Assembly: GCA_905250125.1 (NCBI GenBank)
Contig: CAJNOL010000587.1
Coordinates: 56,771 to 120,770, forward strand
DNA length: 64,000 bases
DNA from: Rotaria sordida
Taxonomy: Eukaryota; Rotifera; Eurotatoria; Philodinida; Philodinidae
Direction: 5' to 3'
Shown: positions 49,884 through 60,674 of the stretch, piece by piece
Position numbering within the stretch: the first letter of the stretch is position 1
How the letters are laid out: every line of letters starts with the position of its first letter
Notes under the pieces: generated by a model
What the model saw: only the letters and a program-made list of their open reading frames with translations
What the model was told of the DNA's origin: nothing
Database searches by the model: none
Program-made: the position numbers and the translations under genes

Positions 49884-49948
49884 AAAGAAATGAAAAATAT
49901 TTTCGATTTTATAATGAAGATTTTTATTTTATTTAATAAAATATTCTA

Positions 49949-50492
49949 TAAGATAGTCCAAAAGTCACCCGACAGTCTGTGTTTGAGAATAACTGTCGAT
50001 AAGAATAAGATAAAGAACTGCAACCTTGACCTTAAGAAAGAGGCCGTGTCATTGCATGGTTCTATGTATGATTCAATAAAGTCGATTGATGATCGAATAG
50101 TCAATAAGTGAGCTTCTGAAAAAATACTAGTAGATGTAAGATGACACAGAAGTTTAATTCTAAGAATTGCATTAGATTTGTATGCTCATGAACCACACAC
50201 ACTGTCTAGTGTTGCACCTATAACTCATAAATCGATCATGATAACCATTTCGCAGTTGGATGTGGATCGTGAGCACGTGAATTCAGTGCATTTCGGTGTT
50301 ATTTTCATAGAACTACCAGTATTTTTTTGAAGTTCGCTGACTGACAATTTAGTCATAAGTCGACATTGTTGAATCATACATGGAATCATGTAGTGACACA
50401 GTCTCTTTCAAATGGTCAAAGTTCTAGCTTATTATCTTATTTCTATCAAAATTTATTTCGAAAACAAGGACTGACTTTTGAACCACCCTGTA
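49949..50492. mobile_element. Tc1/mariner-like MITE downstream of PH-SH2 copy B
   Basis: The left end reads ATAAGATAGTCCAAAAGTCA. The right end, reversed, reads ATACAGGGTGGTTCAAAAGT followed by CA. The shared CAAAAGTCA core, the CAGGGTGG-type start and flanking TA fit Tc1/mariner-derived miniature elements. The interior (544 bp in all) has no transposase. Confidence 0.45.
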
Positions 50493-50847
50493 TATTCTTT
50501 TGAAAAGACGATACTTGTTTATGAAAATAAACATACACCAATATCAACACGAAATATCTATGAAAATAAAGAAATAAATTTTCATCAATTTTTCTTTGGT
50601 ACTTTTTTTGTTTTATTTCAAGTCTAACGAATATACTCTTTGGTAAAATGATTAATTTAACTATATCATATAAATATTACCATCTTTAATGTTACTTTCG
50701 AAATAAAAGAAAAAAACAAAAGTTGTTCAACAAGATAAATCTCAACTTAAATGAATTTGCTCATTTTTTATTTTTAGATATTCTAAATGTTTTTCTCGAT
50801 AATTTATCCAACATAATTATTTATTCTATTATATTATTGATTATATA

Positions 50848-53800
50848 ATGGTAAAAATGGCATCATCATCACCGCCATCAATAACAACAACAAACAATTC
50901 AAATGATGTATCACCACAACAAATTGGTAAAGCATTTGTTGTTCAATATTATCGTCTTCTTCATGAACATCCTGAATCTTTATATCGTTTTTATTCATCA
51001 TCATCAACATTTATGCATGATGATCCAAATAAAACTGTTACTGGAATTGAAAATATAGCTAAACGTATTGAAGAATTATCATTAAAACAACGTCATGTTA
51101 AAATTCATCAAGTTGATTGTCATTCAACTGTTGGTTCATCAGTTGTTGTACAAGTTTGTGGAAAAATATCTTCGTCATCAATAGTAGATAATCAAACACC
51201 AATTATGAAACGTTTTGTTCAAACATTTGTTCTTGTACCAACAGTTAATGCTAAACAAAAATATTATGTACACAATGATATATTCAGATATCAAGATGAT
51301 GCTATATGGTCTTCAACAACAGATAATAATAATACAGAAATATCAACAACAACAATAACAACAGATAATAATGAAGGTAATTTTCCATATCAGCCATAAA
51401 GGCTGTCCGTATAATTCCTGAGGAATTAAACTGTGAAACACGATGTGGTAGCTGTTGCTAATCATAGGCGATTGCTTTATTCTATTTATTTCGGTACACA
51501 TTTCTTCATTATCCTTTTACCTACTCGTTCAGAAATTCGATAAGTAGTTCACATATTAGGTCTAGACATTATTGATATATGGTCTTTGATTGTATATTAA
51601 TAACATGTATCGCGGTGTATGGAAGAAGGGAGAGGTGGGTAGAGCCAGTCGACTTGGTCTCGACCTCCAATGGGTTTGGGTCTGAAATTTTTCTGTTAGT
51701 CGGGTGCGGATCCGAAAATTTCGGATCTAACGGGCTCTAGAGGTAGATTCAAATTTTTATTCTTATACTTTAACACTCCTTTCAAATCTTGTTTCACAAA
51801 GAGTAGAAATGTGTTTATTGATAAGACACAATTGATTCTACCAGGTTTTATTGATTCGAAATTCGAACAGTCAAGTAGTGTGAAACAATCTTATAGAATA
51901 TTATGGATAATTCCATGAATAACTCTGATCTGTGTGATCATAGTATAGATCAATAGGTGATCATTTATATGATTGTCTGTAAGATGCAAAATTTCATGAG
52001 ACAAAAGTGATTCTAAGGTTATGTTTGATTTATAATACTCGAAAAAGATTTTTCGATTCTCAGACACTACAAAATTGAATTTTCTAATTACACCTTTGAT
52101 ATGCATGCCAAATAATCTCATATGAACTTTTGTTGCAACTGTCTTCGCTCAACGTGTCTGGCCAATTTTCGTCCACTTATAAGTCATTGAAGAGATTGAA
52201 AAGTAGTCGGCTCAAATTAGAATTTCATATTCTCTCTAACTATGTACTTACAATTTTTTCCGGATTAAAGTTATTTTATTGAGAACCAATTTTTGATGAT
52301 GACAAAAACCGACGTTTGTATAAAATGTCAAAGTAAAAAGCGTTGATAAATATGTTTGCTCACTTTTCATACACTTATATAGTATTGAAGAGGGTCAAAA
52401 GCACTCAATTAAAATCAGAATTTGATGCTCCTTCTAAATGTATATTCGCCATTTTTTTCTGACTTACGGTTAGTTAATTGTGAGCAAATATTTGAATAAA
52501 TTAAAAATATTGTTCGCACAAACAAACGAGCCTCCTCAAATGCTCCATTCTGATTTCAATGGTTTATTCTAGTAGATACCACATAGTATTCTATTTGAAA
52601 GCATTGACAAGATTTGAGGTCCTATTGAGACTTAGTGGAGCCAATAAACTTTTAGTATATCTATAATACAGGAATTTTCTGAGAAGCTCATACCTCAGAG
52701 ATACAACGTCCTCACACTTTTCAAACAACCTGCTCTATCTGAAACCTTCAAATCAAGGTGGTTTCAAAACAAAATTCAAAAACACGATTCTCCCGAAAAC
52801 CTGGAGCCTTCGTGTATTCACTACAATACCATGTAATATCTATTGAAAAAAAACCATTGAAATAGGAAGAGAACATTTGAGAATGTTCTCTCATAAGCAA
52901 TATCATTTCTTTTTATTATGTATAACTTCTCTCGATGAGAATTTGAGGATATTTTTGACTTTATCATGTTGTAAAGAATTCGATTTTCTATCAAATGATG
53001 AATTACAATAAACTAGAACTCAAGAGAATTAAAAGCTATAAATATTTTTCGAACGAATACTCTTCACATGAGATAGTACTACATGAAAATTTCTATAGAG
53101 ACGTCTGTTTTGACTTTCATCAAACATTTGCTCTCAATAAACTAACTTTAAGTCAGAGAAACACTTCTGAATTTATAGTTAGAAACAGCATAAAAATTCT
53201 GATTCTAGCTTATAAGTGGATGACAATTAATCAGACTTTTTGTGCAAAGATGTTTGCAACTGAGGTTATGTTCTCTTCATAAAACGATTAATATTATACT
53301 CTTAGTTCTATTTAAAAAAAATATCAATTTTATCAGTAATCTTTCAAGAGCTTGCTATAATGTTCTAATTGGATAAACTAATTAAATTCATCTAATAAAC
53401 AAAAATCTTTCCAAATATACAGATTTTTAATATAATTCATTTCAGTGGCATCATTTGGAACTATTCCAGCAAAACCAACATCAACTTCAATGGTACAAAC
53501 ATCAATAACTCCATCATTTTCAACAGATATTAAATTTTCAGATAATACAAAAATGAACGACGATGATAAATCTGAAGCAAATACAAATTCAACATCTAGT
53601 GTTACACCTCCAGCTACACCCGTTAATGAACAAGGAAAAATTCAAAACAAAGAACAAACATCAAAATCCAAATCTTATCGAGATGCTATTGGAAAAAAAG
53701 AAAAACAAACAACAAATGAACATGAAACAAAACCAATTGCAACTGGAACAAAAACATCAAAATCTAGTAAACAAAAATCATCAAAATCAGCTGGTCGAAA

Positions 53801-54374
53801 TGTACGAGCAACACATAGTCATTCTCAAGGTATCAATGAGTATTATGATGATTCATGGTATTATGGAACTGGTGAAGAAAGTTATTTACATACTGGTTAT
53901 ACAGATGATCAAGAAATATTTGTTGGAAATCTTTCAACTCAAATTACAGAAGAAGAAGTAAAGAGAGCAAAAAAAAAAGAATAATATTTAAAAATATTTT
54001 GTATATAAATATAGATTCATGAATTATTTCGAACATATGGTCGTCTTCTTCTTGTTCGTATTGGTAATACAGGATCTCAAATTGGTGCAGCAAATTTTGC
54101 ATTTGTTGTATGTCAATCAATTGAAATGGCTAAAGCAATTGTAGTTGATCATGAAAATCTTTTAAAGAATCATCAAATTAATGTTGAAGCAAAAAAACGT
54201 CGTCCATTTCCGCATACATTTCGTCCAACATATCCAACAGCTGCTTCTCCAACAAATTATCAATCAACTGGTTATCCAGCATCATATTATGAACATTCAT
54301 CATCAACATCATTTTATGATGGAGGAGCTCCTAGTCGTGGAGCACGACGTGGTGGAAAAGTAGGAATACATTAA
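50848..54374 (+). CDS. G3BP: G3BP/Rasputin stress-granule protein
   Basis: Exons 50848-51376, 53446-53957 and 54015-54374 join (phases 1 and 0) to 466 residues. Residues about 21-150 are an NTF2-like domain (I-G-K-A-F-V-V-Q-Y-Y-R-L-L and Y-V-H-N-D-I-F-R-Y). The middle is Ser/Thr/Lys-rich and disordered. An RRM follows at about 332-410 with RNP2 I-F-V-G-N-L and an RNP1-like N-F-A-F-V-V. A short RG-rich tail (R-G-A-R-R-G-G-K) ends it. This NTF2-linker-RRM-RGG order defines G3BP, the RNA-binding scaffold that nucleates stress granules. The RRM is split across an intron just after I-T-E-E-E. Intron 1 (2069 bp) is packed with repeats; intron 2 is 57 bp. The start is the first ATG of exon 1; a second Met lies three codons later. 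Confidence 0.92.
51447..51805 (+). repeat. interspersed repeat with nested insertion, G3BP intron 1
   Basis: Homologous to 33598-33836 at both flanks. The middle contains the TAGAGCC-ended insertion listed next. An older repeat thus serves as a partial empty-site comparison for the younger one. Confidence 0.6.
51640..51739. mobile_element. 100-bp hAT-like mini-element
   Basis: The ends are TAGAGCC and its inverse GGCTCTA, with extended likeness (TAGAGCCAGT against TAGAGCCCGT). The 8 bp before it (GAGGTGGG) and after it (GAGGTAGA) match at 6 of 8 positions, the size expected of a hAT target duplication. The interior contains GGATCCGAAAATTTCGGATC, a 20-bp palindrome. The related repeat at 33.6 kb lacks this insert. 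Confidence 0.55.
52135..53280. repeat. cluster of diverged direct and inverted repeat units, G3BP intron 1
   Basis: 52135-52300 and 52345-52500 are diverged direct copies sharing CACTTATA-AGT-ATTGAAGAG, then AATTAGAATTT / AATCAGAATTT, then CTCTAA/TTCTAA-TGTA. 53150-53275 is an inverted copy (CTTATAAGTGGATGACAATT). The motif CCACTTATAAGTCATT links them to the repeats at 38.1 and 40.5 kb. No coding content is seen. Confidence 0.5.
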
Positions 54375-54866
54375 AAATTTGTTTTGCTTTGTTTTCTTTG
54401 TTTTTTTTTATATTGCACATTCTTAGTGCATTTCTAGGTCTCTTTTTTTTGTCTTTGTTTGTTATAACTATTAAAAACAGTTTTTGTTTTTTGGATAAAG
54501 TGATATTATTCTTGTTGCTGTTGTTATTATTGTTATTGCTATTGTTATGTATTTCGCTTTCTTTTATATTACGGATGAAAGCTTTTGAGAATTTAGAAGA
54601 AAGAGAAAAGATAATGATAATTACCTTTTCTTTTTTTTTTATTCTGGTCTCTTTCACTGTTGTTCTGTTTGCTCTTTTTATTGTTTCATCCTTGTTATGC
54701 TAGACTTTCAACTTAAATAAACTTGAAAGCTATCCATTACCTTATAAAGAGTTCTTTAGCTGTTTATTGATCTATGAAATTCTATCATCAATGTCATGTC
54801 AGGAACAATAATTACTTCGTTGTCATAGGCAGCAGAGCCACTAAGCTATGCTAGAATTGAGCCTAC

Positions 54867-54916
54867 TAGAGATGGGATCGGTTCGGTTTCAAAAAAAGAC
54901 AAACAAATCCCATCTA
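54867..54916. mobile_element. 50-bp remnant with TAGAGATGGGAT ends
   Basis: TAGAGATGGGATCGGTTCGG at the left and AAATCCCATCTA at the right are imperfect inverses around an A-rich centre. The end type matches hAT termini. Either a very small deletion derivative or a chance palindrome. Confidence 0.35.
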
Positions 54917-57230
54917 TGTTCCACATCGTTTTTTTTTTACTCTTTGTATACAGATACTACAAATTTAAGCTTATTGATAATGTTTATATTGAATAGAACA
55001 TCATGATTATGATATACGCGGATTTAACAATTTAATAGACTGTAACAGTTACACAGAACGCGAATCGATTGAAAAATTTTATTTGTTAGTACGGAATAGT
55101 GATTATGTTAAGGTTATGAATAGATAACAAGAGATTCTTAACTCTTACAATCATCAATATTTGAAAGCATTAATCATAATGAATGTGCAACAATTACAGT
55201 TTGTTCATCGATGCATTGTTATTCATAAAAATATTGACAATAATAAAAGAAAAAACAGTAGAACCTTGAAAAAGAACTATCAGTTCCAATGACTATTCAT
55301 AATCAAACACATGGATGTGAGATGTCCATCAAAAATAGAATTTGAGGACAGGATGAAAGCGAGGGCATGACAATGGTGTGGTATATCCCATGCTTTTATC
55401 CTTACACTCTCAAGTAGAATATTCATACATTGATTACAACAAAAAGATCGAAGATTGGTAATTATAATAATATTTAACTGATTATCCCATAAGACAAAAA
55501 AAATTGAAACTAAAGCATTTATATGTATAACGAAGTTGTCAAATACATCAGTATGTGTTTTTGTTGTTGTTGTTATTGAAAACAAGACATGCATCAATTT
55601 CGATTTGAACCCATTCTGGTTCTGATTTTAGAACTGGAATTGAGTAGCATCGGTTGATGGAGAGAAGAGGGGTGGCACTTGTTTTCTTTATATTTATGAC
55701 TATAATCAAAGCTTTTAACGCTGACCACTGAAGGTGAGTCATGTACTGTGTTCAGTCGTTGAATGCTGTGTGGTTTCACTGTAATCAGCATCCTAACCAG
55801 GCTGTATACGTATATGATAGAGTATGAGTGACTTCAGACTGTATTGGAATAATTGATGAATGTTATGAATGCATTTTGTAATGGTGTCAGGATGATGATA
55901 GTGCTTCATGTATTTGGAGTGTTCACAAATAATTTCACTAGAGTTAGAATCGGAATCTGGTCACCCCTGTTGAAAATATTTTTACTTCTGAAATAAAATG
56001 AGTTGTTTAAGTAACTTTTTTTTTGGAATCATTAACCTATATAATAATCAGAGCGATGGAAAAAGGTTTCATTTGAGAAACATACCTGAAAACGCACGAA
56101 AAAAAGCAAAAATAAAGGCGCATGTAAACATATAAAAAGTGTAAACGTTTTCGGATGCTAATCGTGGGTCTCGATTGGGAATCAGAAACGTTTAACCAGT
56201 GGGTGCCGAAATGACGAATAATTTCTAACTCATAAACTGCCAAAAATTATACATCCTGCAAAAAGTGATCGTTTTAACGCTGCATTTTTTTTTGACTGTT
56301 TCTGGATGACAATCGGGAACCTTGATTAGCATCTGAAAATCCGTGGAAATAACATAGCGTTTAAATGTGTGTTTTTATTCTTTTTTTGTTTGCTTGGGTA
56401 ATTGTATTCTTGAAGTTAAAAAATAAAATGAGAATTCTTGAAAAAAACGCAAAAACTTTGTTGCCAACCTAATAAAACAATCGAACAATTCCAAATTATA
56501 TCTTTAAATAAAACAAAAATTAAATTATTAATTAAATATTATGATATTCATTTACCAAAAATTAACATAATTTATCTATGATATCAATTGATAAAACAAG
56601 ATGATTATTTATTTAAAATTCGTCATTTTCAACTAAAAATTATATCTCATATTTCATCTCAACTTTAATCAAAATAGGATTTATTAAATATTTCCCTAAT
56701 TAATTAATTCATTAATTAGAGAAATAGCTTCTATTGGTAAAATCACGAAAAAACATTAAAAAATCTAAAAATCAGATGAAAATCTCTGATTTCGATTTCT
56801 GTCAACTACTCATTCACCGTTTTGTTTTGCTGATATCGAGCTATATGAACAACTGTTTATGCTAAGGTTTCAACTATATTCGAGAAAGTTTTCTTGACGT
56901 AAGTCTTATATACAAGAAAGGATCCTACATGGTTCAGAGTGCAAATCTAGGAAAGATCCTAGTTGATTCATATCGCATATCTAGGAAAGATCCTAATCGA
57001 CTCATTGCCAATAAATAGGATCAATCCTACAGGATTGATAGCGCAAATCTAGTAAGTTTTCTATTCGAAATACTATAACAATCCTCTCCCGCAATAATGG
57101 ACATTCTTGTAGAAATTCTGAAAGATCGCACTAAGATCTTCCTGGAAACTTAAGTGAAACTTCAGAATTACGCAGAAAACGGTTTGAATTTCAGAGACAC
57201 TGATATAAAATCTCGTGAAACTTTTAGAAT
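54917..57230. other. intergenic region downstream of G3BP
   Basis: No exon chain is visible. Short A/T runs dominate. A GATCCTA-type motif recurs around 56920-57030 (GGATCCTAC, GATCCTAG, GATCCTAA, GGATCAATCCTACAGGATTG), a weak degenerate repeat next to the minisatellite. Confidence 0.35.
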
Positions 57231-57289
57231 ACTAGTGAAATTCTTGGAAATCATCAGGCTACTTCAATGGAATCCTGTCAAATCTGGAA

Positions 57290-57515
57290 TTAATCCTTTT
57301 GAAATCGAGGGAAATCTGGACGAAATCCTTTTGAAATCCAGAGAAATCTCGATGAAATCCTTTTCAAATCCAAAGAAATCTTGTTGGAATCTTTTTGAAA
57401 TACAGAGAAATGTCGATGAAATCCTTTTCAAATCCAGAGAAACCTCGATGGAATCCTTTTGAAATTCAGAGAAATCTCGATGAAATCCTTTTCAAATTCA
57501 GAGAAATGCTGCGAA
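57290..57515. repeat. 32-bp minisatellite with dimeric higher order
   Basis: About seven units of 31-33 bp with consensus GAAATCCTTTTGAAATCCAG then AGAAATCTCGAT. From the third unit on, TTTTCAAAT and TTTTGAAAT units alternate and are preceded by GAAATCC and GGAATC respectively, so the array is built of 64-bp dimers. Degenerate relatives extend to about 57120 and 57600. Open frames across it are repeat-driven. Confidence 0.75.
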
Positions 57516-57721
57516 AATCTGAAGACATCTTAGTAGAATCTAGAAAAGTCTTGAAGAGATCTTAGGAAGATGTAGTGGAATCTTAATGAAATTTCGGTGA
57601 AATACGGGGAAATCAGCACCAAATCGGTCACATTCCGACTATTGCCGGCGATATCTTTTCCGGATTCCGGAGCAATCCGATATCGGATCCGATGGTTTCC
57701 GGTAAGATGTGTAGGTCGGAT

Positions 57722-58653
57722 TGAATCTCCTGGGTGGTAATGGTTTAGTAATTGGTTGAGCCAAAATAGTTTCAAGCGTTTTCGGATCTGGTATTTGTTC
57801 ATGATAAACGAAATCATTATCTTTATGTGCAGTTGTTGCTGCTTTAGTTATTTTCTCTTGATTTGTACGAAGTGTTGGTGTAAAAACAGCTACTGTGTAT
57901 TTACTAACTGCTTGATCAGTTAAATCTTTTGCATGCTAATTTAGCATAAATATTTAATTTATTATTTTCATATTTATTTAAGTTACATCATATCGGGCTA
58001 CTTTAATTCTATATTTTCGATCAATTTGAGCCTGATTACCAGCATGATATTCTGTTTTTGATTGAAATAATAAGCGTTTCACAAATATTATTGGCATAAT
58101 TCTTAAATAGCAGGAACAGATGGTAGAAAAACTATATTAAAATGTGATGTATTTGGTATCAGAAAGAAAAACACTTTATTTCCATCGTTACATGGGAACA
58201 AAAGTTTATATAATAATTCCTAGGCGAATCAGAACTCTTGTAAAAAAATGTGCGGAGTAGATTTAAGGTTCGATTATCTCGAAATTCAGAAAAAGCAACA
58301 GCAAATCGACCAACTTCTGAAATCGCTTTTTTCTAACTTTCAGTTTTTGCTAATGTATACGTTTCTTTATAACAATCAGCCGCATGTACTGCAACTTTGG
58401 CTGCTACTTCATCTAAATAATTAAAATAACTGTTTTTTTTTCTTCTTATTTTCATCTTTTTTCTTTCCTCTTAAAACTGGCTGATTTCAAATAAACAAGC
58501 TCTGCTGCTTGAACTAAAATTAACCATCATATACATGCTAATAGAGCTGGTTCAAAATCAACTGATAAATCTGATAATGAATTAGTATTAACATAATCTT
58601 TTAAAAATGAGAAAGCATCCGATGATACCTGAAAATATTTTAATGCCGATTTC
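57722..58653 (-). pseudogene. 5'-truncated Bro1-domain (ALIX/HD-PTP-like) pseudogene
   Basis: Minus-strand fragments read in the order of a Bro1 domain. First, 58653-58455 has A-L-K-Y-F-Q, F-S-F-L-K-D-Y-V, an in-frame TGA, then V-Q-A-A-E-L-V-Y-L-K. Then comes about 58425-58345 (A-A-K-V-A-V-H-A-A-D-C-Y-K), then about 58100-57722 in two exons around a GTAACT...ATTAG intron, with T-E-Y-H-A-G-N and H-K-D-N-D-F-V-Y-H-E-Q-I-P-D-P. The last motif is typical of the end of Bro1 in ALIX and HD-PTP, which act in ESCRT-III sorting. The first half of Bro1 and all later domains are absent. The stop codon and missing parts indicate a dead fragment. Confidence 0.65.
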
Positions 58654-60674
58654 ATTTATTCATCCATAGATAAATTTTCTATTATTCAATGACGTAATTA
58701 CTTTAACTTTCATTTTTTAAAATTAGAGTTTCATCCTACTGGCGCCTATCGCCTACTTTTTATTCTTATTAAATAAGTAAAACCATTCCAGCTTTTTGTT
58801 AATTAAGCTGCATCTAAAAATACCCAAAATTAGTTAAAGCAACCTGGGCTAGAACCGTCTTTGAAAAAGGAAGTTCAGCATAAACAAAAAGGGTATGAGA
58901 TAGAACTCTTATAAATGCCTGAAAACATTTTTTATCTGCTTCGATTCTTTAAATTATCTAGCACTCCTTCAGGATTTATTAATGGACGGACGAAACCTTA
59001 AAAATTTCAGTATCTTTGCTAAAACCATAAGTGATTCCTGATGACACATTTTTTTCAGAGAGTATTCCTTTCAGGATTCATCAAAAAATAATTTCTCTCA
59101 AAAACGCCAATTATTCTGTCGAATGAAGTAGCGAGCTTTCCTAATGTCAATAAATGCAAAACTGCAAAAGACCCAACGACCGAAACACCACTTTCAGATA
59201 AATTATTTTTTGATGAGTCCTACGAGAGTGTAGGTGTTATTTTTTTCGATGAGCAAATATTTTCCTCAGAAATACGTGAAACATTTATGAATCAATTCAG
59301 TTCTTGACGCTGATTCCGAATTTGATATTGACTTTGAGTTAGATTATATTTTTTCAACTAAGAACTGGCTAAATAGAGATCAATATAGACCCTTTGAACT
59401 TGTTTTAGCTGGCGTTTTTGACAGACAAAGCCAAATGACCTAATATTTTGGATTTTAATATGGTTTGACTATACCTTTTATTTGAAATGATCACATAAAA
59501 AAAAAATGGTTTTCTTCCTGCAGCATATAGGAAGAATAGGATGGTTTTCTGGTGGATTCTCTCCTAAAACTCTCAAAAAAACCATAATCATGTGATATGT
59601 GAAAATTGTCAAACACCAACGTTTGTTCAGTTTTGAATTCTCTATCGATTGATGCTTGAACCAGCTTTCTACCATCTACCTGCATTGAACTATTTTAAAC
59701 TTAAAAAAAGGTGAACTTTTAAAAATTTGCAATTCAATTGATAAATTTAAATTTTGCGGTAGAGGTTTGAATTTTTTTAAATGTTCGTCTTTCAATGCTG
59801 AATCCGAATATGATATTCAAAATTTTTTTCTAACGATCATCTTTTTCGTCAGCTATAGCTAAAAACACAACGTTTTTTCTAGAAACCCATCTTCCGAGAG
59901 TTTTGGGAAAACTTTCTAGAGACAAAAAGAAGAAACACATCGAGAAACCCTTATACACCAGCGGACAACTCGATACATTCAGCCATTCTCAAGATAGTCT
60001 AGACTAACTTTCTCAGTGAACACGCCTATTAAAATCTATTAATTTTAATGTCCGTTTTGTCATGCAAAATGTGATCTTTTTCGTGTTTTTAACGTAAAAG
60101 TCGTAAAATTTTTTTGATTTTTCAAGTTTCTAGGTTATCACTGACTCAGTAATCTATAAATAGATAAATTGAACAGGAAATAATAAAATAAACCAATTCA
60201 TTCAAGAATATAAACGTTAAACATTAGTTTTCAGAACCATTTCAAATTTTAACAATTAATTTCTGTCTTTTTATGATGTTAAACATAACTGTGTAACATG
60301 AATACAAACGAACATTTTTATTATATCGAAAACTATTTATTTTATAACTTGTCTCCATTCTTATCAAGAGTAAGCAATCAAATTTGAAAAGATATTATTT
60401 ATTTTATTTTTTGTTTAAAAATTCTTGAACAAAAGTATTGAATTGTTATATTTGTATAATAACATTTCAACACTAATGAATAGAAAAAACAAATGAATGA
60501 CGTTGTATACTCGTTCAAACATGTATTGAATAACGTCGACATGAATATGTTCTTTTTTCTTTCGCCGACATTGACCAACATAAGTTCTTTAAAAACAAAT
60601 ATCGGTCAACCGAAAAGCAGAGGGACATGTGTCATTGTTTATATCAATATATATATATATATAACTCATGATGA
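58654..60674. other. intergenic region upstream of the second F-box gene
   Basis: No exon chain, RNA gene or clear repeat found. Open frames near 59478-59685 overlap in two frames without family content. TA dinucleotide repeats occur just before the F-box start (60649-60663). Confidence 0.35.

Noticed and set aside
53563-53961. 132-residue Gln/Lys/Met-rich open frame
   Set aside because: Alternate frame of the G3BP second exon.
54331-54703. Open frames on both strands after the G3BP stop
   Set aside because: Driven by T tracts and TTG/TTA repeats in the 3' region.
55667-55970. hAT element with AGGGGTGGCAC / GTCACCCCT ends
   Set aside because: Only about 8 bp of terminal likeness, no flanking duplication and no subterminal symmetry.
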